Origin: Semisulcospira habei | Lineage: Eukaryota > Mollusca > Gastropoda > Semisulcospiridae | Direction: 5' to 3' | NCBI GenBank assembly: GCA_036245525.1 | Contig: BTPG01000005.1 | Location: forward strand, 114,720,625-114,784,624 | DNA: 64,000 bases | The notes under the pieces: generated by a model | Seen by the model: only the letters and a program-made list of their open reading frames with translations | Database searches by the model: none | Told to the model about the DNA's origin: nothing | In this document: one piece after another, positions 20,601-29,787 of the stretch | Position numbering within the stretch: the first letter of the stretch is position 1 | Layout: each line of letters opens with the position of its first letter | Made by a program: the position numbers and the translations under genes

Positions 20601-20940
20601 GTTTGACCGGGAGACAAGGGGTCTCGTCTAATAACTGAAAAATTGGGGATACTGATTGCTGCATCGCTTACACAGGAACTCAGACGCGTCTCACTGAGTC
20701 CAAACAGGTGGAACGGTGTAGGATCGTTAATATATACAGATATGTCGGCTAGTTTGTTGTACAAATGAAACACATTGAGGTGCCCTATTCTCATAACTGC
20801 ACCTTTGATGGAAAATTCGCTTGGACTTATTACAAAAATACAGAGTACACAAAATAAACAATGAAGAAACAATTGAATACAGAAAAACACGGAAATAAAA
20901 AATACTATAAAACTATAAAACGATAAAAGGCCACGTAGTT
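17664..20940 (-). mobile_element. CR1/L2-like non-LTR retrotransposon, near complete
   Basis: On the minus strand the element runs from about 20940 through the 961-codon ORF to a 3' end near 17664. That end carries AATAAAG and short tandem ATTGATTC units, typical of CR1/L2-type tails that end in short repeats rather than poly-A. It lies between exons 2 and 3 of the nested gene. The ORF is uninterrupted, suggesting recent arrival. Confidence 0.8.
18005..20890 (-). CDS. LINE ORF2: apurinic endonuclease plus reverse transcriptase (961 aa)
   Basis: An N-terminal APE-type endonuclease carries LNVFHLYNKL, the catalytic GDFNIDLL (about residue 171), IDHIYTN and SDHYPVAC. The reverse transcriptase follows, with NNYRPISLLSVLSKPLE, QSGFRPQHSC, VVYLDFKNAFDLINH, GVPQGSVLGPLLF and the catalytic LFADDTSV. 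A thumb and C-terminal region with YASSVWDGCSEVHLKRL comes last. There is no stop or frameshift, so the protein could be functional. Layout fits the CR1/L2/Rex group; exact clade is not assigned. The first 33 residues are hydrophobic; Met at MRIGHLNV is an alternative start. It copies its RNA by target-primed reverse transcription (family knowledge). Confidence 0.92.
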   Translation of the reverse strand: MFFCIQLFLHCLFCVLCIFVISPSEFSIKGAVMRIGHLNVFHLYNKLADISVYINDPTPFHLFGLSETRLSSCVSDAAISIPNFSVIRRDPLSPGQTGIAVYIHNSIQHLVHRRVDLEMMGVECVWVEVKCPKSKPVLIGFLYRNPASTFEWYDQFSHNLDRALKKKADILLLGDFNIDLLKPHPAWGSTSSLFGLVQLVKSPTRITPTTSTLIDHIYTNKPKAVSDVDVSNLSVSDHYPVACSWSSKLPKPKKNGHTTITYRTFKHFRKDEFLFDLENTPFNDVLLSYDPNTALSIWYSLFLNVLNKHAPLRERRVKSNTLPPWLTPEIMQAMALRNDLRSNKMFTEYKQQRNRVKYMIREARKKLVRDTVKDSKDTSTIWRLLNTLTRGSPSTATTIPTNLTADTFNDHFLSIAKSLISPSQDNTYHRSNLLSEFCQQRTMGTAPFNIPMLAVHEVGLLISNLPNKKSSGPDDISPKILKLSLPYIVESLTYIYNLCIQHNTFPNELKYAKVIPLPKTKDRSDPNNYRPISLLSVLSKPLERHVHKHLLAYLENRKLFHPFQSGFRPQHSCHTALTRLVDTWLKGMNKSQLTGVVYLDFKNAFDLINHTILTAKLHTYLNNGDAVAFFTSYLTKRKQKVLVHGSYSSLKDVSFGVPQGSVLGPLLFCLFINDLPLHITCQDVQCDLFADDTSVHTTSKDIQVISDNLQQSLHEVSAWCINNSMVVHPAKTKSMVVATRQKQQIMPLLLNLSLKGSQVEQVNEHRVLGIKIDSQLKWQAHTDALCKIVAKNLFMLSKLKYYTDSDTRKLFYNAHIRSYIDYASSVWDGCSEVHLKRLNSLHRRAAKIICPDQHLSTEEKLSKAGLLPLQDHFKYNKAIFMFKVWKRKTPEYISTLFRKSESKLGNIRKLFIVPKPRIDLYKTSLSFSGALIWNALPDHVKSASSLACFKKGLFKYFVDHS

Positions 20941-21133
20941 AGAAATATGTAGGACCTCAGTTTTGCACTGGGTGCACTTTTGCGAGCTACACAAGCACAA
21001 GGATCATGCTCTACATGAATCCTTTGCTGCGATCATAAAATGCTATGATAATTATTTTCAAAAACTCATACAATTCCCATACAATATGCCTCAGAAAACA
21101 TGCAGTACCAACACCTCTTTTAACTCAATTTAC

Positions 21134-21242
21134 CTTGTTAAAAGCATGGGTGTGGTTGCTGTTGAGGTGTTTCACCACAAGCTTTTGGTCATCTGAGGTG
21201 GTCCGCATCTTCAGCGAGAAAGGATAGTCCATCTTGAAAGGT
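21134..21242 (-). CDS. Nested ZSWIM/MULE-like gene, coding exon 2
   Basis: Acceptor GTTTTGCAG and donor AACAAG|GTAAAT bound a 109-nt exon encoding residues 23-59. It contains YPFSLKMRTTSDDQKLVVKH followed by LNSNHTHAFNK. A beta-rich stretch ending in an N-x-H-x-H signature just before HLPRQRRL is typical of the FAR1/ZSWIM-like N-terminal domain (family knowledge). The exon is only 109 nt, so it is easily missed by ORF-length criteria. It joins exon 3 in phase 0. Confidence 0.7.
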
Positions 21243-21270
21243 CTGCAAAACATCAGTTTGAAATTGCAGC

Positions 21271-21500
21271 TTAACCCATATCATACTGAGGCTAAAAGCT
21301 TCAAATTTGTACACTGCCATATGCAAGCTACATTATAGTAGGCCTACTTACAGATAAGGATATAGATCAATGGCTTTAGTTCAAGAGTGGTGCCAGAATA
21401 GCTTGGCGCCTAGAGGCCCCAAGCTATTCTGGCACTACCCTTGAACTATTCTAGTCAAACTTATTTCACACACTGGTGTATTCCGAATGATAAGGGTTAA
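21271..21500 (+). mobile_element. Family B MITE
   Basis: TTAACCCATATCATACTGAGG at the left, GGAATGATAAGGGTTAA-like end at the right. Stem about 21377-21449 has GCCAGAATAGCTTGGCGCC with one arm mutated (gaggccccaagc). Its closest relative here is 61001-61232. Confidence 0.85.
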
Positions 21501-21536
21501 GATAGTTTGAGAGATACAACTTAATAGTAATACTGT

Positions 21537-21600
21537 TGACGACGCTTAAGTCGATCATGTAGGGGAAACCGTTTTTCCGGTTTGACTTAAGCGTTGTTGT
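21537..21600. repeat. Short inverted repeat, arms CGACGCTTAAGTC
   Basis: gacgacgcttaagtc pairs with gacttaagcgttgttg around a loop containing aaaccgtttttccggttt. A similar arm, ttcgacttaagcttgc, occurs near 17034. Confidence 0.6.
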
Positions 21601-21886
21601 TTTTTCTACGGGCCAAAATTATGTTCTTGACGCACAACATTCTTCTAAGATAAGAATAAGATATAAAAAGTTGTGTTGAAACTGACAAAATGAACCTATG
21701 TTTTATGACAAAAGCACATTTGAATCATCAATTGCATTTGAATGATCAATGATAGCACACACCTTTCTAAGCAATTCATGAAGAAGAATGTAGTAGGGAA
21801 AATGTCACTGTCAGTACAAACCACTAGCATAACAATTCCTGCACAAAGGGTGACAAAACCTGGGGGGAAAAAACTTGAGTACTTAC

Positions 21887-21954
21887 GACTGGTTTGGACG
21901 CGCACCTTTCGATGACGACTGATACCGGCCGCTGTGGTTGTATTCAAAGTCCAT
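21887..21954 (-). CDS. Nested ZSWIM/MULE-like gene, coding exon 1
   Basis: ATG in a strong context (G at -3 and G at +4) opens a 68-nt exon. It encodes MDFEYNHSGRYQSSSKGA and then RPNQ, ending at a strong donor, TC|GTAAGTACT. The two leftover bases plus the first base of exon 2 make Ser23, so phase is consistent. I cannot exclude an additional small exon between this and 21242, nor upstream 5' UTR exons. The peptide has no domain I recognise. Confidence 0.5.
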
Positions 21955-22094
21955 TCCAACTCTTAGTACTTTAAATCGTCCTTAAAAGTCTAGTTCGGCG
22001 CTTGCAGTCTCAGTTCCACCCTCAAGTCCCGTGGACGATGAAACAGGTAACTGGAAGAAGCACGATTCAGTTTTGAATTTCTGTTAGTTTGTGC

Positions 22095-22270
22095 TTTAAT
22101 TCTTCGTACGAATTAAAACAGTTTCCTCCATCCTGACGGGATGGACTGTAAGAAATTCGCGCCGCGAGAGAGCGTCGTACGATATTCCGCGAGACTGAAT
22201 CCCGGCGCGAGATTGCACCAGTGCCGTCCAATTAGCCTGGCCGGCGAGCTGCTTGGACGGCGCCGTCCAA
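22095..22270. repeat. Short palindrome and inverted family E element
   Basis: TTTAATTCTTCGTACGAATTAAA is near-palindromic at about 22095-22118. At 22222-22279 the family E arrangement appears on the minus strand, with TTGGACGGCGCCGTCCAA at 22253-22270. The region lies just upstream of the nested gene's first exon. Confidence 0.6.
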
Positions 22271-22975
22271 ATAACCACTTCGACAAAACATATGAATGGC
22301 AGACATGCATTATCGCTGTCGGCTCAGCGCGCAGATTTCGACTGACTATGAAGACATCGGTGCATTGTATAACCGTGCGTGTTACTGAGTAAATTCTACT
22401 TGTAACTAGATCACCATAATTGCGGTAAATGACAGCAGGTTTGTTTATTTAAGTTCTTTTCTCAGGTTGTCGATATCGCCAGCTGACATCTCGTCAGTTT
22501 CACTACTGAGTCAGTGCGGCGACTCGAACGTTTCCTGGCGTCTGTTCTCCGTTCGTGTGTGTGTGTATAGGATATACATGTCGAGCGTTCATACACGCTA
22601 AGAAGTATTTCATTACTACTACACATAAGGGACTTGTTAATGTTGCAGTGTGCGGAGCATATTTCGTGTTTCCGTTTTGAAAATGCAAGTATCATCAAGA
22701 TCGAGTATTCTTGGCGCGCAAGAGATTTTGGGAAAGGAAAGACAGTATATCAAGAAATTCACATGAATATTAAATTGCTTGTTTTACAATATATCAATAC
22801 TTATTTTCCCAAATTGTCGCCCTCTCAGCAAGGGCTTCATCAGGGGAATGTTCAGGTAACAGGTAACTAAGTAACAAAACAGGTACACAACATAATTTAC
22901 GTGTTAGGATGTAATGCTTCAAAATAGATATAGATTTACATACGTGCACTTTTGAGATTCTAAATTATCGTAATA

Positions 22976-22976
<1 letters not shown>

Positions 22977-23053
<77 letters not shown>
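22977..23053. repeat. (AT)n array
   Basis: About 77 bp of AT. The corresponding place in the opposite arm has only a short tatata, so it appears to have expanded in place. Confidence 0.95.
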
Positions 23054-23057
<4 letters not shown>

Positions 23058-23075
23058 GACTGCGGTACAAGTGCA

Positions 23076-25271
23076 GGAAGGCTGGGCTAGGTGGGCCTGA
23101 TGGGCGGCTCTTTTATTTTGCTAGGTGCCCTGTGAAGAAGTCTGCCTTCCGCCTCGTCTGCAGCAGTCTCCAGCGCAAGCTCAGAGATCTCCAGAATGAG
23201 TGGTGGACCAGACTTGCACAGAGGACCCAGCTTTGCGCAGACAATGGTGACTACAGGGGCTTCTACGAAGCATTGAAAGCAGTGTATGGCCCCAGGCACC
23301 TGGTACAAAGTCCCCTGCGAAGCGCGAATGGCCAGGCACTCCTCACAGATAATACCTCCATCTTGAACCGCTGGTCGGAATACTTTCAGAGCCTCTTCAG
23401 CGCTGAGCGCACTGTTCAAGAAGCAGTCGTCCTACAAATCCCACAGCTCCCAGTAAAAGTTGAATTGGACGAACCGCCCACCGCTGAAGAGACCCTCACA
23501 GCCATCCACCAGCTCAAGAGTGGCAAAGCAGCAGGCATTGATGGAATACCGCCAGAGATCTGGAAACATGGAGGCACAGCACTGCACAACAAGCTCCATG
23601 ACCTCTTTCTCTGCTGCTGGGAGGAAGGAACACTACCAAAGGATCTCCGTGATGCAGTCGTTATCACCCTGTACAAGAACAAAGGTGAGAAGTCTGACTG
23701 TTCCAACTATCGGGGAATTACACTGCTGTCCATTGCTGGGAAAATCCTTGCAAGGCTGCTCCTGAATCGGCTGGTACCTGCCATCGCTGAAGACCAACTC
23801 CCAGAGGGCCAGTGTGGCTTCAGAGCAAACAGGAGCACCACCGATATGGTCTTTGTGCTGAGACAGCTACAGGAGAAGTGCCGCGAGCAGAACAAAGGGC
23901 TGTACGTAACGTTTGTCGACCTAACAAAAGCGTTCGACACTGTGAGCAGGCAAGGCATGTGGCAGATCCTGGAGCGACTTGGCTGTCCCCCAAAGTTCCT
24001 CAACATGATTGTCCAGCTACACGAGGACCAGCAAGGTCAGGTCAGACTCAACAATGACCTCTCAGAACCATTCCCCATTCTCAACGGCGTAAAGCAGGGC
24101 TGCGTGCTGGCACCGACCCTCTTCACCATCTTTTTTAGCATGATGTTGAAGCAGGCCACAGTGGACCTCGATGATGACGATGCAGTGTACATCAGGTATC
24201 GTCTCGATGGCAGCCTGTTCAACCTCAGACGACTGCAGGCCCACACGAAAACCCTAGACCAACTGATCCGTGAGCTGCTTTTTGCTGATGATGCTGCCCT
24301 CGTTGCACACACAGAGAGAGCCCTGCAGCGCATCACGTCCTGCTTCGCAGACGCTGCCCAGCTTTTTGGACTCGAGGTCAGTCTGAAAAAGACAGAGGTC
24401 CTCCATCAGCCGGCACCCAAGACAGTGTATCGCCCTCCTCACATCACCATCGGCGAGTCTGAACTAAAGTCAGTGCACCAGTTTACTTACCTTGGCTGCA
24501 TTATCACGTCGGACGCCAAGCTGGACAAGGAGCTTGACAGCAGGCTGGCAAAAGCGAACAGCGCTTTCGGGCGACTTTTCAAGCGGGTGTGGCACAATCA
24601 ACAGCTGAAAACAGGCACCAAGATCAGCGTGTACAGAGCTGTGGTCCTCACCACCCTGCTGTATGGTTCCGAGTCCTGGGCCCTCTACCGCAGCCAACTA
24701 CGACTCCTCGAACGCTTCCACCAGCGCTGCCTGCGTACCATCCTGGGCATTCACTGGAGTGACTATGTCACCAATGTCGAGGTCCTTGAACAGGCTGAAA
24801 CCGTGAGCATCGAGGCTTTGCTGCTGCGGACACAGCTCCGCTGGGCGGGGCATGTCTCCAGGATGGAGGATCATCGCCTACCAAAGATCACCCTGTTCGG
24901 CGAGCTTGCTACTGGACACCGTGACAGAGGGGCACCAAAGAAGAGATACAAAGACTGTCTCAAGAAGTCACTTAGTGCCTGCCAAATCGACCACCACCAG
25001 TGGTCTTCGCTTGCTGTGGACCGTGACACCTGGCGCTCCACTATTTACAAGGCAGCTGTCTCCTTTGAGGACTCTCGCAGAGCTAGCCTTAAGGACAAGC
25101 GGCTCAGGAGAAAGAACAGAGATGCCGCAACTCAGAACTCTGGCCATACCTTCCCCTGCAGCCACTGCGGTCGAACCTGCCTGTCCCGGATTGGCCTCCG
25201 CAGCCACGAACAAGCCTGCAGACGTCGTGGGCAACTCCTATAAAATCTTCGTTCGCGAAGTCCAGCCAAGA
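23076..25271 (+). mobile_element. 5'-truncated LINE with 12-bp target duplication
   Basis: GGTACAAGTGCA occurs at 23064-23075 and again at 25272-25283, bounding the element exactly. The uninterrupted target is visible as the complement of gcacttgtacctgag near 26480-26494. The endonuclease part is missing, so the copy is 5'-truncated. It has no poly-A tail. Confidence 0.85.
23132..25243 (+). CDS. LINE reverse transcriptase with C-terminal C2H2 zinc finger (703 aa, N-truncated)
   Basis: The frame carries SGKAAGIDGIPPEIWK, NYRGITLLSIAGKILARLL, GQCGFRANRSTTDMVF, YVTFVDLTKAFDTVSR, GVKQGCVLAPTLF and the catalytic LLFADDAALVAH. Downstream are TLLYGSESWALYR and LRWAGHVSRM, then a C-terminal finger, CSHCGRTCLSRIGLRSHEQAC-like, with two Cys, one His and a final Cys. 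No stops interrupt it, but the 5' endonuclease is absent, so the Met at 23132 is not the original start. The clade is related to the minus-strand LINE at 40205-41812; I do not assign it further. The copy is unlikely to move on its own. Confidence 0.9.
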   Translation: MKKSAFRLVCSSLQRKLRDLQNEWWTRLAQRTQLCADNGDYRGFYEALKAVYGPRHLVQSPLRSANGQALLTDNTSILNRWSEYFQSLFSAERTVQEAVVLQIPQLPVKVELDEPPTAEETLTAIHQLKSGKAAGIDGIPPEIWKHGGTALHNKLHDLFLCCWEEGTLPKDLRDAVVITLYKNKGEKSDCSNYRGITLLSIAGKILARLLLNRLVPAIAEDQLPEGQCGFRANRSTTDMVFVLRQLQEKCREQNKGLYVTFVDLTKAFDTVSRQGMWQILERLGCPPKFLNMIVQLHEDQQGQVRLNNDLSEPFPILNGVKQGCVLAPTLFTIFFSMMLKQATVDLDDDDAVYIRYRLDGSLFNLRRLQAHTKTLDQLIRELLFADDAALVAHTERALQRITSCFADAAQLFGLEVSLKKTEVLHQPAPKTVYRPPHITIGESELKSVHQFTYLGCIITSDAKLDKELDSRLAKANSAFGRLFKRVWHNQQLKTGTKISVYRAVVLTTLLYGSESWALYRSQLRLLERFHQRCLRTILGIHWSDYVTNVEVLEQAETVSIEALLLRTQLRWAGHVSRMEDHRLPKITLFGELATGHRDRGAPKKRYKDCLKKSLSACQIDHHQWSSLAVDRDTWRSTIYKAAVSFEDSRRASLKDKRLRRKNRDAATQNSGHTFPCSHCGRTCLSRIGLRSHEQACRRRGQLL

Positions 25272-25381
25272 GGTACAAGTGCACGTGCATAAGTTCGTAA
25301 TATTTAGTGCGTACTTATGCACGTGTCTTTTACTGCAGTGGGGTGAACCCACTAGAAGTTGGCGTATTATGATAAGTGTGA

Positions 25382-25450
25382 GAGAGAGAGAGGGGAGGAG
25401 GGGGGGGGGGAGAGAGAGGGGGGGGGGGGGGGGAGAGAGAGAGAGAGAGA
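25382..25450 (+). repeat. G/GA-rich low-complexity tract
   Basis: Alternating GAGA and G runs. Confidence 0.8.
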
Positions 25451-25831
25451 ATTTTTCTTCAGTTTGTTACTGGTTGAACTTAGAAAAACTATGCCTGTTT
25501 TATTTTTCCCATCGCATGATTGCATGAGATCTTCTAAGACATTAGACTGTTTCTGATTTGCGCCGTGTGTAAGTTCTGAGCATGATGACGATAATGATGA
25601 CGATGATGTGTGTAACAGTATACATAAAATGTATTGTATTTTAGATCAGTACTTTTTCTAAATAGAATGTCCATGCTCATGAGTCATTAACTATTGATGT
25701 CATAAGGAATGACGTACTAGAATTTATGCACGTGTATTTTACTCCAGACTATGACGTAAGCATAACCCACCTCTACAATGCTGCCTTTCACTAGTTCACT
25801 TCCCCAGCCATGCACAATTCATCACCACGGT

Positions 25832-25834
<3 letters not shown>

Positions 25835-25915
<81 letters not shown>

Positions 25916-25951
25916 TGTGTGGGTGTGCGCGCGCGTGTGTGTGTGCGTGTT
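25835..25951 (+). repeat. (GT)n microsatellite
   Basis: Long GT run with a GC-containing tail. Confidence 0.95.
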
Positions 25952-26017
25952 GGCTGTTAAACGTTTTATTGTATCAGCGCTTAGAGTTACTTTTAGAATA
26001 AGAGCTTAACAAATCTC

Positions 26018-26018
<1 letters not shown>

Positions 26019-26069
<51 letters not shown>

Positions 26070-26086
26070 AGAAAAATTGTGATTGT

Positions 26087-26150
<64 letters not shown>
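26019..26150 (+). repeat. (ATT)n then (GT)n microsatellites
   Basis: ATT repeats to about 26068, a 20-bp spacer, then GT repeats from 26091 to 26150. Confidence 0.95.
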
Positions 26151-26151
<1 letters not shown>

Positions 26152-26504
26152 GATGTGTGTGTGCTAGCGGGCGTGTGTGTGTATGTATAGTTATGAGGAA
26201 AAGTGGTGGGGTGAAGGGGAACAGGAGGGAAGGAGGAGGTATCTTGCGGGTGAGAGAGAAATCCATAGCCAGATTCGGAGACTGAACTTGGATTTTTGTT
26301 AATTGCACGTATCAAAATTCTGATTATGATGATGATGTTAATGATGATGATGACATTAAAAATATTTCATTGAGACCTTTTTTTGCTCCCGCACACTGCA
26401 TGTCCATACTCGTGTTTCATAAACGCGGCGCTTCATGTCATCAGTAGTGACGCACTAAATATTTCAAACTTATGCACGTGCACTTGTACCTGAGTTTATA
26501 TATG

Positions 26505-26848
26505 CAGGGGCGGATCTCTGTGTGTGGGGGGTGGGAGGGGAGGGGGTTTCGGAACACCACCCCGCTCCTCCCCCTCCCCCCCCCCCCCATCCCAATTTAA
26601 AAAAGAAAATGCTATCCCTTTTTGGGGTGTTTGGACCCCCCCCCCACCCCACCCCATATCCTCACTACCCGCCCCCTCCCCCCGCCCCCCCCCCCGCCCC
26701 CCCCCCGTCCCTCCCCCCCCCCTCGACTTCCGATTTTTCGGCGCCTGGAAGCAAGGTCTACTAAGCGTCGGGGAGACCTTTTCTATCAGGTTGAAGGTTC
26801 CAAACAAAAAGTTGGACCCCCTTTTTTGAGGTAACTGATCCGCCCCTG
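26505..26848. mobile_element. hAT-like MITE with 5-bp target duplication, copy 1
   Basis: CAGGGGCGGATC at the left and GATCCGCCCCTG at the right are perfect 12-bp TIRs. ATATG directly flanks both ends (26500-26504 and 26849-26853). The interior is C/G-rich low complexity without coding sequence. The right 90 bp (gtcggggagaccttttctatcagg to the TIR) is shared with 52452-52727 and 56460-56618. Confidence 0.85.
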
Positions 26849-26974
26849 ATATGTAAAAGTATTATGATAATTTGAAATCTCAAAAGTGCACGTGTGTAAA
26901 TTCTGTATCTATTTTAACGCACTACATCAGTTCTACACGTAAATTATGTTGCGTACCTGTTTTGTTATTTGTAA

Positions 26975-28484
26975 CGCACGCAGACTTTTCCCCAGTCACA
27001 CCTACAGACTCTCGCACAACAGACGCATACACCGCTACTGACTCAGACAGGCGCATTCACGCGGTAAAACTCAACTCACGGCTTTCTGAACTAACGAAGA
27101 CGTTTATAACAAATAATAAAAGAAAAGATTATCACAACTATGTACACTACACCTTTCCCACTACCAGCATCTCAACATCGCATCAACATACACACTATCA
27201 ATGCCAGGCTAGGTAGTAGTATCTCGCACTCCAACCTGTTTGGTGTTCTCGCCTGGTTACGTTCAGTCCTTTTTACGTATAGGCGTGAAAGTCCTTCTTC
27301 GTATGCTCCCGAGTCGTCCTGTCTCTCGTACCGTGGACGTCCTCGTAGCTCGTATTGTATAGCGCAGTCCACGCTGTGACCCGGGTGTCTCGGCACCGGT
27401 CGCTCACTCCCTGAGTGAAGAGATGGAGAGATGACCTCGCATTAGGTCCCTGGTGACTGACGTCTCGGCGTCCGTCGCTCCAACCTCCGACAAGCACTCT
27501 GAACAATAATAAAGTCCTAAAACGTAACACTTGCTAAACACACACACATATTGGATAATATGAGATACATTACGTAACCTGGCTGATACAAATAACTCAC
27601 ACGTTCATTCACACACCCACACGTGTTTCATAACCCGACTACTTACGTAACACCCCCATATATCTGTCACTACCTTGAAACAAACTATAACCTAACGCTC
27701 TCGCTATACGTTATCCCATACACTGGAAAAACTATACTTGACCACGTACTACCTTCATAACGACTTAGGCATACACACCTCACATCCCTTTAGTTATCCA
27801 TCTCGGTAAATAACTATATACGAAAACACCGGTTACCTCAATGAATTCCAAACCAACATAACTGAACCAAACCAGTCAACACTACACAACTGAATTAACT
27901 CCTAATAACGCATACTATCTTTAACGCAGTAACCATCAATAATACGTATAGAACATACCTGAATTCTAGGTTTCAGCGTCTTGGAATACGGGTTTTGGTA
28001 TCTCGCACACGTCTGTCCACACTGACAGTAAAGCCCCATACTAACTTATTTCACCCTCTGACAGACTGAGCTCTCGCCTAAACTCACTAAAACTCCCCGT
28101 GCCAAACGTTCCTTAAAGATACCACGTGGGTCTCGTGCCACACGGAATAGTTGTCACAAGACAAACCGCTACCAAAACTGTACCGTAATAAACCTACTGT
28201 GTGAACCCTATGCACGAGCATATAGTTTCATCACAATTCCCCCTTCCTCGGGAAAAAAGAAACGACCTAGTTTCTTTTTAAGACAACTGGACGCAAGACG
28301 CTATTACTACTAACAAAAAAATTAAACAACAGCCTTAAAATTCAACACACTTTCTGATCGCACTGCGAACACGATAAGAGATCAGCAAACGTGTTCTGTG
28401 TACCGGGAAGGCCTTCAATTTCGAACTGAAACTCCTGTAGGGTCAACGACCACCGCATCAACCTCGCGTTCTGGAAACGGCCGG
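26975..28484. other. 1.5 kb intronic region without recognised gene
   Basis: AC-rich sequence. ORFs below 115 codons have no recognisable domains. An AATAAAGTCC near 27508 could be a polyadenylation signal of an unrecognised element. No LTR pair is visible. Confidence 0.35.
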
Positions 28485-29490
28485 ACATAAGGTCATCAGG
28501 ACATCAGCTGCCCTTTTTGTGACTGCATCGCTCACTAGATCTAGAAAGTGAGGGTAGCAGGAGAGAAAGAATGCCAGACCTATCATTTTGACCCTTCCAC
28601 TAAACACCTACTACATACAGCAGCAGGGACTACCCCCAGTCCTCCCCCCGAGGGGGGATGCTAGTAAATATTCGCAAACAGATATTGGACCTGCTGACCA
28701 GATTTAGTTTTTTGCCGCCTGCTACCGGTTTGGCCCCAACGGGGTGTGTGTGTGGGGGGGGGGGGGGAGGAGGGGGCTCGTCAGGTAGGCATATGGCATA
28801 ACCTGACAAATTAACATATAATAATGGACCCGCTGGATATATATATATATAATTTTTCATTTCAATTCTGAGAATGCTTTGCTGTGCTAATGCCATGGTA
28901 TTCCAGGCTGGTAAGCTTACATTGTGTCATCAGGACATCAGCTGCCTTTTTTGTGACTGCATCGCTCACTAGATCTAGAAAGAGAGGGCAGTGGGAGAGA
29001 AGGAATGACAGACCTATCATTTTGAGCCTTCCACTGAACACCTACTACATAAAGCAGTAGGGACTACTCCCACGCACCCCGCAATCCGCTGGAGAATATC
29101 CAGTCCTCCTCCTGAGGGGGTTTGCTAGTAAATATTAGTGCTAATGCCATGGAATGTATTGCGTCATCAGGACATCAGCTGCCCTTTTTGTGACTACAAG
29201 GCTCACTAGATCTAGAAAAGAAGGTGGGATGAGGGAGAAGGAATGACAGACCTATCATTTTGAACCTTCCACTAAAACACCCATTGCAAAAAGCATTAGG
29301 GACTACCCCCAGGCGCCCCGCAGTCCACTTGACTATATCCAGGCCTCCCCACTCCCGGGAAGGGTATGAATATACTTAAATAGACACTGGACCTGCTATT
29401 GGGTAGATTAAGGTTTGCCGCCTACGACCGGTTTCGCCCTAAGGGGAGGCTCGCCAGGTAGGTATACGGCGTAACCTGACAATTGCAAAC
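28485..29490 (+). repeat. Three imperfect tandem copies of a 240-440 bp unit
   Basis: Units begin near 28490, 28926 and 29163 with catcaggacatcagctgcc, then ctcactagatctagaaa, agacctatcattttga and cttccactaaacacc. Two of them add a second module ending tttgccgcctacgaccgg and ggtaggtatacggcgtaacctgac (28705-28805 and 29412-29480). Confidence 0.8.
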
Positions 29491-29560
29491 ACAACGCCAG
29501 TACTAGAAGGCACTTCCAAAATTCACTGGTAGCTCCCCTACTGCAGCGCGGTATGCATCC

Positions 29561-29565
29561 AAAAA

Positions 29566-29596
<31 letters not shown>

Positions 29597-29598
29597 AA
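29561..29598 (+). repeat. (AAAT)n microsatellite
   Basis: Nine or so AAAT units. Confidence 0.9.
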
Positions 29599-29787
29599 CA
29601 AAAATAAAATAAATATACATATTATTATTATTTTTTAAAAATCCGCTGCAAACAAATTCCCCATCAAATGATTATTGCATGAATGGTACGTCAGCCCCCA
29701 TGACAGCTGAGCACACGGATCCGTACATCTTGCGAGCACTGACACGGATTACGATTTCCAAGGAAATTTGTCTATCAAACTACCCAC

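Larger units (their letters stand above)
22863..26974. mobile_element. Large inverted-repeat element interrupted by later insertions
   Basis: The arm 22863-22980 (gtacacaacataatttacg, then gtgcacttttgagattctaa) is matched in reverse complement at 26852-26974. The pairing resumes inward: 23056-23075 plus 25284-25315 match the complement of 26440-26504. The left arm is split by an (AT)n array and a LINE, the right arm by a hAT-like MITE. The interior also has direct subrepeats (25668-25750 and 26400-26490) around ttatgcacgtg. No transposase is visible, so the class is unknown. Confidence 0.7.
14999..29787 (-). other. TLR intron 1 (14.8 kb) hosting a nested gene and two LINEs
   Basis: The donor CAG|GTGGGT lies at 29787 and the acceptor TTTACTGGCAG ends at 14999. 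Joining them links residue Gln578 to Phe579 in phase 0 (EQFQ to FDVFVSY), the expected juxtamembrane-to-TIR transition. The intron holds a four-exon gene on the same strand, a 961-codon LINE, a second LINE, and several MITEs and tandem repeats. Confidence 0.85.

Noticed and set aside
26880..28240. Possible LTR with AATAAA near 27508
   Set aside because: No second copy in the window and no coding motifs; left as unassigned.
29749..29787. In-frame extension of the TLR first exon to a stop (VGSLIDKFPWKS) as the true C-terminus
   Set aside because: The CAG|GTGGGT donor and the phase-matched TIR exons are a better explanation, although an intron-retained form remains possible.
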